Source: an uncultured Eubacteriales bacterium (GTDB lineage: Bacteria; Bacillota; Clostridia; Oscillospirales; Acutalibacteraceae). Taken from it: 64,000 bases of DNA. The stretch is from the NCBI GenBank assembly GCA_934466515.1, contig CAKSLH010000002.1, forward strand, positions 186,001-250,000, given 5' to 3'. Shown here piece after piece: positions 34,233 through 41,794 of the stretch (positions within the stretch are counted from its first letter, which is position 1; the number at the start of each line of letters is the position of its first letter). Under the pieces are notes generated by a model. That model saw nothing but the letters and a program-made list of their open reading frames with translations. It ran no database searches and was not told the DNA's origin. The translations under genes and the position numbers were made by a program.

Positions 34233-35204
34233 ATGAAAACTATTGGTGTTTTAACAAGCGGCGGAGACGCCCCCGGAATGAACGCGGCAATCCGTGCCGT
34301 TGTCCGTACAGGTGTTTCTCTCGGAATGAATGTAAAGGGAATTATGCGCGGGTATAACGGACTTATCGAAGGCGATATTATTGATATGGATGTCCGTTCG
34401 GTATCCGATATAATTCATAGAGGAGGAACACTTCTTTATACCGCAAGAAGCCCCAAATTCAAAACAGAAGAGGGCATGCAGGCGGCTATTGAAACATGTA
34501 AGAAGCACGGTATCGAGGGTATCGTTGTTATCGGAGGAGACGGCTCCTACAGAGGCGCGAGAGACCTTTCCGAGCGCGGAGTATTATGCGTAGGCGTTCC
34601 CGGAACTATTGATAACGATATTTCTTCTACAGATTATACTATCGGTTATGATACCGCTATGAATACAGCCATTGAAATGATTGATAAAATCCGCGATACC
34701 GCTCAGTCGCATGACCGCTGCAGTGTTATCGAGGTTATGGGAAGAAACGCAGGATATATTGCACTTAATACGGGAATTGCCGTAGGAGCTACGGATATTC
34801 TTATCCCTGAGGTTACTCCCGATGTAAACAAAACCATCGAAAAAATCGAAGAGGCAAGAAAAACCGGAAAACAGCACTTTATAATCGTTGTTGCCGAGGG
34901 TGTTGATAAACAAACCGGCGGAGTATTCGAGATTGCAAAGAATATCGAAGAAAATACAGGCATTGAAACCAGAGCTACCGTTCTCGGCCATGTTCAGCGC
35001 GGCGGTTCTCCAACGCTTAGAGACCGTGTAAGAGCAACCGTTATGGGCAACGCCGCCGTTCACCTTTTAAATAAGGGAATAGGAAACAGGGTTGTTTGCT
35101 ATAAGGGCGGAGATATTGTCGATTATGATATCTTTGAGGCTCTGCAGATGAAAAAATCGCTTGATCCCGAGCTTTTGAGGATAGCAAGCGAAACATCAAT
35201 CTAG
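34233..35204 (+). CDS. pfkA: 6-phosphofructokinase
   Basis: A 323-residue ATP-dependent phosphofructokinase, the committed step of glycolysis. It has GVLTSGGDAPGMNAAIRAVV, the ATP-site IGGDGSYRGA, the catalytic GTIDNDISSTDYTIGYDTA, EVMGRNAGYIAL and LGHVQRGGSPT. The length is as in Bacillus, so the C-terminus is not truncated. The TAG stop at 35202-35204 is formed by TA of the target plus the first G of MITE copy 2, so the element supplies part of the stop codon. Confidence 0.97.
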   Translation: MKTIGVLTSGGDAPGMNAAIRAVVRTGVSLGMNVKGIMRGYNGLIEGDIIDMDVRSVSDIIHRGGTLLYTARSPKFKTEEGMQAAIETCKKHGIEGIVVIGGDGSYRGARDLSERGVLCVGVPGTIDNDISSTDYTIGYDTAMNTAIEMIDKIRDTAQSHDRCSVIEVMGRNAGYIALNTGIAVGATDILIPEVTPDVNKTIEKIEEARKTGKQHFIIVVAEGVDKQTGGVFEIAKNIEENTGIETRATVLGHVQRGGSPTLRDRVRATVMGNAAVHLLNKGIGNRVVCYKGGDIVDYDIFEALQMKKSLDPELLRIASETSI

Positions 35205-35476
35205 GCAAGCGATAATAATCCGAATCCGCCTAAAATGGCGTATTTTCGGCATATTTTAACTTGTCGTCTTTGTGAGGCGTCAGCCTCACTGCATCCTCCG
35301 CATAAAACTCCGCACGAAAATCAGCTCATTTTAGGTCGCGGATTTTTATGCTTGGCAGATTTTTATGCAGAGCGAGGCAAAAACGCAGTTAATCCTGTCG
35401 GATTAACGAGTATTTTAACATGGCTATGCGAAAAATCTGCCGCCTAAAAACGGGTTCGGATTTATTATCGCTTGCC
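35204..35476. mobile_element. MITE-like element, copy 2 (273 bp)
   Basis: Same length, terminal inverted repeats and interior hairpins as 5011-5283, with scattered substitutions. TA flanks both ends (35202-35203 and 35477-35478). The first G completes the TAG stop of pfkA. The right-hand TA is shared with the next inverted-repeat element. Confidence 0.85.
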
Positions 35477-35753
35477 TAGTGTGACAGGACTCGAACCTGT
35501 CACGCCTACGAAACAAAATTTTGCATAATACATTGCCTCAAAACTTGAAATACGGCAGTATTCCTGCGTTTAGTCGGCTTCGTCTTATAACAAAATTTTT
35601 AGTTTCGATAGGTTAAAAGTTTCTGCCGTCGAATTTTGATTTCGGCGAAGCGAGAAATTTGCAGCAAGGCTGGCGCCTTGCAAAAATGAACACAAAGCCG
35701 CAATCTAAAAGGCGGCGAGCGAAACCGCGGCAGGTTCGAGTCCTGTCACACTA
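35477..35753. repeat. Inverted-repeat element with tRNA T-arm-like ends
   Basis: Bases 35477-35499 are the exact reverse complement of 35731-35753 (23 bp; outer ends TAGTGTGACAGG and CCTGTCACACTA). Each arm contains CAGG-TTCGAGT-CCTG (or its complement), the stem and loop of a tRNA T-arm. The interior of about 230 bases has no open frame and no D-arm or anticodon arm, so it is not a tRNA. With the neighbouring repeats it fills the gap between pfkA and gerW. Confidence 0.7.
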
Positions 35754-35761
35754 AGATAAAA

Positions 35762-35788
35762 AACGGAGCTTTTAAATAAAGCTCCGTT
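35762..35788 (-). terminator. Hairpin, probable terminator for minus-strand reads from gerW
   Basis: An 11-bp stem, AACGGAGCTTT/AAAGCTCCGTT, with loop TAAAT. Read on the minus strand it ends in TTTTTTATC, a U-tract. An inverted copy lies at 35946-35972. Confidence 0.6.
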
Positions 35789-35824
35789 CAGTCTGTAATA
35801 AACCCAAATTCTTTTGCATCAACC

Positions 35825-35891
35825 GGCGCCCTTCTTTTTCACGATAGTGAAAACAGAGGGGAGCTGTCACCGCAGGTGACTGAGGGGTATT
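35825..35891 (-). repeat. CCCCTCAGTC-type structured repeat, inverted copy
   Basis: On the minus strand it reads AATACCCCTCAGT, hairpin GTCACC/GGTGAC, AGCTCCCCTCTGT, hairpin TTTCAC-TATC-GTGAAA, AAGAAGGGCGCC. The conserved blocks match 2498-2568; both hairpin stems have different sequences that still pair. Confidence 0.8.
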
Positions 35892-35945
35892 AAAAACTTT
35901 TTCTCCGTCGAAAGAAAAAGGCATAAATAATTTTTCGATAATATC

Positions 35946-35975
35946 AACGGAGCTTTATTTAAAAGCTCCGTTTTT
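35946..35975 (+). terminator. Hairpin, inverted copy of 35762-35788
   Basis: AACGGAGCTTT and AAAGCTCCGTT arms in the opposite orientation to the first copy. Read on the plus strand the stem is followed by TTTATAAT, so it can stop plus-strand transcripts entering from pfkA. Confidence 0.6.
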
Positions 35976-35979
35976 ATAA

Positions 35980-36363
35980 TCATTTCTTTTTGCTTTTAAC
36001 AGTGTTAACTATCTTTTTTATAACCTCTGTAATTCCGGCGGTTGAATTCTGACCGGCCGGCTCTATGGTAATAAGTCTTGCTTTTCCCTCGCTTATTACT
36101 ATATAATTAACAGGGACGATATCGACCTTGGCTCCGGCACCAGCGGGGGAATTGATTTTTTTCTTTTTGCCGTCGTTTATATCGGCGCCGCCTCCCGCAA
36201 AGCCGACAGAAAGCTTTGAAACGGGAATAACGGTTATTCCGTCCGCCGAATAAGGAGTGCCGAAAACGGATTTTGAGTCAGTCAGCTCTAAAACCTTCTG
36301 GGTTGTAATATTCATAACATCTATAAGATTGCCTATGGGTCTTGACTCAGAATGCTTTCCCAT
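35980..36363 (-). CDS. gerW: Spore protein GerW (YtfJ family)
   Basis: A 127-residue sporulation protein. The family signature runs from IGNLIDVMNITTQKVLEL through FGTPYSADGITVIPVSKLS to GFAGGGADI, followed by a lysine-rich loop and VPVNYIVISEGKARLI. In Bacillus GerW is made in sporulation and is needed for normal germination with L-alanine. Its neighbour is the DUF2953 gene, the same pairing as ytfI-ytfJ. The SD AAAGGAGG is strong. Confidence 0.93.
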   Translation of the reverse strand: MGKHSESRPIGNLIDVMNITTQKVLELTDSKSVFGTPYSADGITVIPVSKLSVGFAGGGADINDGKKKKINSPAGAGAKVDIVPVNYIVISEGKARLITIEPAGQNSTAGITEVIKKIVNTVKSKKK

Positions 36364-36384
36364 TTCATAACCTCCTTTTAAAAG

Positions 36385-37077
36385 TTATTTGCTTTCTTCT
36401 AAATATCTTTTTATAAGATTTATTGCGGTTTTAAGCAGGAAATAAACCCTTATGCTTGCTTTTGCTTCAATATTGAATCGGGGCTTGTCCGCGTCAAAAT
36501 CGCATTTAACATCCAATAAAACATTGTCCTTCCCGCTTGTTACAGCCTGAATATAGCCTGAAACGGGGAAGACCGCTGAGCATGCTATTCCGTAACCGAA
36601 AGCGGCTGATGAAGCGCTGTCGCCGCCGCTGATATAGGTGATATTGAGCTTTTTAAGCTTAATATGATTTAAAACATCTTTAAGCTGTTTTAATACGAAT
36701 TTAATTATGCCTAAGGTTTTAGAAAAGGTTCCGTCAATTCCGCCTTTTTTAACATTGTTGTAAAGCTTTTCAAAGGAATCGAAGCGGTCAATGCCTAAAA
36801 CATGCTTAATTCTTTTGTATTTATCGGAATTCTGTTTTTTTTCGGTGCTTTCTTGTTTTTCCTCTTCAGGCTTCGATTTATTCTCGGATTTTTTCTTTTT
36901 TTCCGATTTTAAAGAAGAAAATACAGTGAAAAAAAGAATTTTTATTTTAAATTCGGTTTTTTTAGAATCGGAAGAAGTAATACTCGCGCTTACGGGGAGA
37001 ATAAGAATAATAAAAATCAAAGCTGCTGCAATGCCGAGAACGGTTCCTGTTATTTTAAGAGCCGACAGATATATCAT
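36385..37077 (-). CDS. DUF2953 membrane protein (YtfI-like)
   Basis: A 230-residue protein with one N-terminal membrane segment (about residues 7-28), a charged Lys/Glu-rich stretch (about 55-90) and a C-terminal domain with the DUF2953-type SSAAFGYGIACSAVFPVSGYI. It lies 21 bases upstream of gerW, as ytfI does of ytfJ. The ATG at 37077 directly touches the SD-like AAAGGGGATGAT, a poor spacing; the CTG nine bases later is better placed, so the true start is uncertain. The role is unknown but probably linked to sporulation. Confidence 0.8.
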   Translation of the reverse strand: MIYLSALKITGTVLGIAAALIFIILILPVSASITSSDSKKTEFKIKILFFTVFSSLKSEKKKKSENKSKPEEEKQESTEKKQNSDKYKRIKHVLGIDRFDSFEKLYNNVKKGGIDGTFSKTLGIIKFVLKQLKDVLNHIKLKKLNITYISGGDSASSAAFGYGIACSAVFPVSGYIQAVTSGKDNVLLDVKCDFDADKPRFNIEAKASIRVYFLLKTAINLIKRYLEESK

Positions 37078-37133
37078 CCCCTTTGGGGCTATTTTAACAC
37101 AAATTATTTAATAATTCAAGAGGTGCGTCACTT

Positions 37134-38204
37134 ATGCAAAAAGACAGACTGAGCGTTATACAGAATATTTTAACTCAAAATGAAGCGGTTATTATAACCT
37201 CTGACGCAAACCGTTTCTATCTTACCGGCTATCAGTCTGATACGGGAACTCTTGTTATAACAAAAAAGCTTGCGAAATTCTTTATTGATTTTCGCTATTT
37301 CGAAAAGGCAAAAAAGGCGATAAGCGTATGCGAGACCGAAATGACCGTTAAGCTTTATTCGCAAATAAAGGAAATGCTTTTTAAGCAGAATGTAAAAACG
37401 GTTTATTTAGAAGCAAATCATACCTCTGTCAATGAGTTCGGAGCTTTTAAAGGATATTTTACGGAATTCGATATCTGCGACAGCGACAGATTTGACGCTT
37501 TGTTAAATCAGATGCGCGCCGTAAAATCAAAGGAAGAACAGGAAAATATTATCCTCGCTCAGAAGCTTACCGACGATACCTTTAATTATATTATTGACAG
37601 AATTAAAGCAGGTAAAACAGAAAAAGAAATAATGCTCGATATGGAGTTTTATATAAGAAAGCGCGGAAGCGAGGGAGTTTCCTTTGATTTTATCGTGGTT
37701 TCAGGCAAAAACTCTTCTTTGCCGCACGGAGTGCCTACAAATAAAAAAATAGAAAACGGCGATTTTGTCACCATGGATTTCGGCGCCGTTGTGAACGGTT
37801 ATCATTCCGATATGACAAGAACGGTCGCCGTGGGCTTTGCAACCGACGAAATGAAACAGGTTTATAATACCGTGCTTTCGGCACAGCTTGCCGCTTTAGG
37901 AGAAATAAAAGCAGGAGCGGTCTGCTCGGATATTGATAAGGTGGCAAGGGATATTATAGAAAACGCGGGATATAAAAACTGTTTCGGACATGCTCTCGGC
38001 CACAGCCTCGGAATTGAAATTCACGAGTTCCCGACGCTTTCGCCTAAAAGCCTGAGCGAGCTTGAAACGGGAAATGCCGTGACGGTCGAACCCGGGATTT
38101 ATATTGAGGATAAATTCGGCGTAAGAATAGAGGACACGGTTTTTGTTACCGATAACGGTTGCTTTGATATAACAAAGAGTAAAAAAGAGCTTATTATTAT
38201 TTAA
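37134..38204 (+). CDS. Xaa-Pro peptidase (M24B family)
   Basis: A 356-residue cytoplasmic metallopeptidase that removes an N-terminal residue ahead of proline. An N-terminal creatinase-like domain spans about residues 1-125. The pita-bread domain carries the two-metal ligands in MDFGAVVNGYHSDMTRT (two Asp), GHALGHSLGIEIHEFP (His), VEPGIYIEDKFGVRIED (two Glu). The SD AAGAGGTG is good. It stands at the head of a plus-strand run with the ABC exporter, 15 bases before it. Confidence 0.93.
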   Translation: MQKDRLSVIQNILTQNEAVIITSDANRFYLTGYQSDTGTLVITKKLAKFFIDFRYFEKAKKAISVCETEMTVKLYSQIKEMLFKQNVKTVYLEANHTSVNEFGAFKGYFTEFDICDSDRFDALLNQMRAVKSKEEQENIILAQKLTDDTFNYIIDRIKAGKTEKEIMLDMEFYIRKRGSEGVSFDFIVVSGKNSSLPHGVPTNKKIENGDFVTMDFGAVVNGYHSDMTRTVAVGFATDEMKQVYNTVLSAQLAALGEIKAGAVCSDIDKVARDIIENAGYKNCFGHALGHSLGIEIHEFPTLSPKSLSELETGNAVTVEPGIYIEDKFGVRIEDTVFVTDNGCFDITKSKKELIII

Positions 38205-38219
38205 TTTTCGGGGTAATTT

Positions 38220-39941
38220 ATGAAAGTATTATTTAAACATGCAGCCGAGAATAAGGCTTACTGTATCTGCGGACCTGCCTTTAAGGCACTTGAAGCAACC
38301 TTTGAGCTTTGCGTTCCGCTTGTTATGAGTAAAATTATTGATGTCGGTATTAAGCAGAATAACACGGGATATATTCTTAAAATGGCGGGAACTCTTATAA
38401 TCTTAGGAATTTTAGGCTTTGCCGCAACTGTATGCGCACAGTATTTTTCGGCGGCGGCGAGCGTCAGAATTGTAGACGGAATAAAGAGGGATATGTTCGA
38501 AAAAATTCAGTCATTTTCCTATTCAGATATTGATAATATCGGTACTTCCTCGCTTATCACCCGACTTACAAGCGACGCAAATCAGGTGCTTACGGGAATT
38601 AACCTTACCTTAAGGCTTTTTATCCGCTCTCCGTTTATCGTTTTCGGAGCAATGATAATGGCTTTTACTGTCGACGCTAAAGCCGCGGTTACATTTGCGG
38701 TGGTTATTCCGCTTTTAAGTATAGTTGTATTCGGAATAATGCTTATCTGCATTCCTCTTTATAAAAAGGTGCAGTCCGCTCTCGACGGGCTTACCTCTTC
38801 TTCCCTTGAAAATCTTAAGGGTGTAAGGGTAATAAGAGCTTTTAATAATCAGGATAGGGAAACAGAAGAATTCAGGGATAAAACCGAGCTGCTTTTTAAC
38901 AGACAGACCCTTGTCGGAAAAATTTCCGCGCTTATGAATCCGCTTACCTATGTGCTGATAAATTTTGCCGTTGCGGCGCTGATTTATATAGGCGCTTTCA
39001 GGGTAAACAGCGGAGCGCTCACTCAGGGACAGGTAGTATCTCTTTATAATTATATGCTTTTAATTTTGGTTGAGCTTATAAAGCTTGCTAACTTAATTAT
39101 TACTATGACAAAGTCCGCGGCATGCGAAAACAGAATTGAAAGTATAATAAATATGCCTGTTTCTCAGAGCTTTGAAAAAGAGACTGTAGGCGATAGATTA
39201 AGCGAAAATGCCGTTGAATTCAAAAATGTAAGCCTTAAATATTCGTCCGATTCCGCAAACAGCCTAAACGGAATAAGCTTTTGTGCGAAAAAGGGAGAAA
39301 AAATAGGAATTATCGGGGCTACAGGCAGCGGTAAATCAAGCCTTGTAAGCTTAATTCCGAGATTTTATGACGCAACTTCGGGCGAGGTTTTGTTAAACGG
39401 TGAAAATGTAAATTCTTATCCTAAGGATGAGCTTTGCAGGAAAATAGGAACGGTTCCGCAAAAAGCAATGCTTTTTGCAGGCACGATAAGGGATAATATG
39501 CTTATCGGCAACCGAAATGCAAGCGATGAGGATATAAAATACGCTCTTACAGCCGCACAGGCGATAGATTTCGTGAATGAAAAGGGACTTGATTTCAAGG
39601 TTGAACAGGGCGGAAAGAACTTTTCGGGCGGACAGCGCCAGAGGCTTACGATTGCGAGAGCCTTGGTTAAAAAGCCTGAGGTCTTAATTCTTGACGATTC
39701 CGCGAGCGCTCTTGATTTTGCGACGGATTTAAAGCTTCGCAAGGCAATTTCCGCACTTGATTTTGAAACTACTGTTTTTATTGTTTCTCAGCGAACATCC
39801 AGTATAAGAGACTGCGATAAAATAATCGTGCTTGACGACGGAAAGTGCGTAGGAATGGGCAGTCATGAATATCTGCTTGAAAATTGCGGCGAATACAGGG
39901 AAATTTACGATTCTCAATTTAAAAAGGAGGACGAAAAATGA
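38220..39941 (+). CDS. ABC exporter half-transporter with degenerate ATP site
   Basis: A 573-residue fusion of six membrane helices and an ATPase domain, type IV ABC exporter. Walker A is GATGSGKSS and the signature is FSGGQRQRL. Walker B ends LILDDSASALD, with Asp where the catalytic Glu is usual, and the switch histidine is replaced by Gln (FIVSQRTSS). This pattern marks the degenerate half of a heterodimeric exporter such as TM287 or BmrC. The stop overlaps the next start by four bases (ATGA). The exported substrate is unknown. Confidence 0.94.
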   Translation: MKVLFKHAAENKAYCICGPAFKALEATFELCVPLVMSKIIDVGIKQNNTGYILKMAGTLIILGILGFAATVCAQYFSAAASVRIVDGIKRDMFEKIQSFSYSDIDNIGTSSLITRLTSDANQVLTGINLTLRLFIRSPFIVFGAMIMAFTVDAKAAVTFAVVIPLLSIVVFGIMLICIPLYKKVQSALDGLTSSSLENLKGVRVIRAFNNQDRETEEFRDKTELLFNRQTLVGKISALMNPLTYVLINFAVAALIYIGAFRVNSGALTQGQVVSLYNYMLLILVELIKLANLIITMTKSAACENRIESIINMPVSQSFEKETVGDRLSENAVEFKNVSLKYSSDSANSLNGISFCAKKGEKIGIIGATGSGKSSLVSLIPRFYDATSGEVLLNGENVNSYPKDELCRKIGTVPQKAMLFAGTIRDNMLIGNRNASDEDIKYALTAAQAIDFVNEKGLDFKVEQGGKNFSGGQRQRLTIARALVKKPEVLILDDSASALDFATDLKLRKAISALDFETTVFIVSQRTSSIRDCDKIIVLDDGKCVGMGSHEYLLENCGEYREIYDSQFKKEDEK

Positions 39942-41680
39942 AAAAGCCTTCTTCTTTAAAAAGAATTGCCGTATTTATTAAGCCTGATATAAAGTATATT
40001 ATTTTTTCGGCGGTGCTGTCTCTTGTTACGGTAGGTCTTACCCTTTATTTCCCTATCCTTATCGGCAGGGCAATAGACTGCATTGTAAAAAAAGGCGATG
40101 TTGATTTTGTAAGCCTTAAAAAATATCTGCTGAAAGCGTGTATCTGCGTAGTTTTGAATGCCGCATTTCAGTGGCTCATGTCGACTTTCAATAACAGGAT
40201 TACCTTTAAAACTGTTAAAAGAATGAGAGAAACGGTGTTTGATAAGCTTCAGAAGCTTCCTGTTTCTTATATAGACTCTCATCCTCACGGCGATATCGTA
40301 AACAGAATGATTTCTGATATTGATACCTTTGCCGACGGTCTTTTAATGGGCTTTACACAGTTCTTTACAGGCGTCATGACGATACTCGGCACGCTGATAT
40401 TTATGTTTGCGCTCAATTTCTATATTGCGCTTGCGGTTGTTGTTATAACTCCCGTTTCGCTTTTTGTCGCAAAATTTATTTCGGGCAAGACCTATTCGAT
40501 GTTTAACGATCAGTCGATTTTAAGAGGAAAGCAGACGACGGTTATTGAAGAAACCGTTACCGGAGCAAAGGTTTTAAAGGCTTTCGGCTATGAGGATAAA
40601 ATGCTTGAAAGATATAATGCCGTAAGCGAAGACCTTAAAAAAGCTTCTGTAAAGGCGATATTCTTTTCATCGCTTGTAAATCCCTCGACAAGACTTATAA
40701 ATAATTTTGTCTATGCCGCCGTAGGTGCTTTCGGCGCGCTTTCGGTAATAGGAGTTTTAGGCGGAAGCAGTATAACAGTCGGAATTCTTTCAAGCTTTTT
40801 AAACTATGCTAATCAGTATACAAAGCCTTTTAATGAAATTTCGGGAGTTATAACAGAGCTGCAAAACGCCATTGCCTGCGCAAACAGGGTTTTTGATTTT
40901 CTCGATGCCGAAAGTATCTCCGATGACAGCGAATGCCCTGAGCTAGGCTATGTTAAGGGCAATGTCGAAATTAAAGATGTCAGCTTTTCTTATACACCTG
41001 AAAAGCCGCTTATAAAGGATTTCAATTTAAGTGTAAAAAATGGCAGCAGGGTAGCGATTGTAGGTCCTACGGGCTGCGGAAAAACAACCGTTATAAATCT
41101 TCTTATGAGGTTTTATGATGTTGACAGCGGCGCGATTTATGTTGACGGCGTTAACACAAAAGATGTTACAAGAAAATCGTTAAGAAAAAACTTCGGTCTT
41201 GTTTTGCAGGATACATTTATTAAAAACGGCACGGTTTATGAAAATATTTCGGTAGGAAATCCGGCGGCTTCAAAGGAAGAAATTATTGCCGCCGCCAAAG
41301 CCGCCCATGCCCACGGGTTTATAACAAGGCTTAAAAACGGATATGACACCGTGATTTCTGACGAGGGCTCGCTTTCCTTAGGCCAAAGGCAGCTTATAAG
41401 CATTGCAAGGGTTATGCTCTGCATTCCGCCTATGCTTATTTTAGACGAGGCGACCTCGTCAATAGATACCCGTACTGAGCTTAGAATTCAGAGCGCGTTT
41501 AATAAAATGATGCAGGGAAGAACAAGCTTTATTGTCGCTCACAGGCTTTCGACAATAAGAGAAGCCGATATAATTTTAGTTATGAAGGACGGAAATATTA
41601 TCGAAACCGGAAATCATGAACAGCTGCTTAAAAAGAAAGGGTTTTACTATAATCTTTATAACAGTCAGTTCGAAAGCTGA
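39938..41680 (+). CDS. ABC exporter half-transporter, canonical partner
   Basis: A 580-residue partner of the preceding half-transporter. Walker A is GPTGCGKTT, Walker B MLILDEATSSID with the catalytic Glu, and the switch region FIVAHRLST with the His. The signature is LSLGQRQ rather than LSGGQ, which faces the degenerate site in the heterodimer. It ends 16 bases before the alaS promoter. Likely a multidrug, lipid or peptide exporter. Confidence 0.94.
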   Translation: MKKPSSLKRIAVFIKPDIKYIIFSAVLSLVTVGLTLYFPILIGRAIDCIVKKGDVDFVSLKKYLLKACICVVLNAAFQWLMSTFNNRITFKTVKRMRETVFDKLQKLPVSYIDSHPHGDIVNRMISDIDTFADGLLMGFTQFFTGVMTILGTLIFMFALNFYIALAVVVITPVSLFVAKFISGKTYSMFNDQSILRGKQTTVIEETVTGAKVLKAFGYEDKMLERYNAVSEDLKKASVKAIFFSSLVNPSTRLINNFVYAAVGAFGALSVIGVLGGSSITVGILSSFLNYANQYTKPFNEISGVITELQNAIACANRVFDFLDAESISDDSECPELGYVKGNVEIKDVSFSYTPEKPLIKDFNLSVKNGSRVAIVGPTGCGKTTVINLLMRFYDVDSGAIYVDGVNTKDVTRKSLRKNFGLVLQDTFIKNGTVYENISVGNPAASKEEIIAAAKAAHAHGFITRLKNGYDTVISDEGSLSLGQRQLISIARVMLCIPPMLILDEATSSIDTRTELRIQSAFNKMMQGRTSFIVAHRLSTIREADIILVMKDGNIIETGNHEQLLKKKGFYYNLYNSQFES

Positions 41681-41696
41681 ATTATTGTCCGCGGCA

Positions 41697-41725
41697 TTGA
41701 CAAAAGCAATAAGAATGTATATAAT
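41697..41725 (+). promoter_or_regulatory. Promoter of alaS
   Basis: A perfect consensus: TTGACA, 17 bp, TATAAT. The leader is about 60 bases with only a small hairpin (CCGC/GCGG); I find no T-box. Confidence 0.88.
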
Positions 41726-41794
41726 TAGTAGGTGTTTTAAAGGTTTATCCGCCGATTTTGCGGCAACCGAAGCGGAAAGGAACGGTCATAAAAA

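Noticed and set aside
35477..35753. A tRNA gene interrupted by a group I intron
   Set aside because: The outer ends could form an acceptor stem, but the 5' part holds an inverted T-arm instead of a D-arm, and no anticodon arm is present.
41726..41794. T-box riboswitch in front of alaS
   Set aside because: The leader is too short and lacks the T-box sequence and a terminator.
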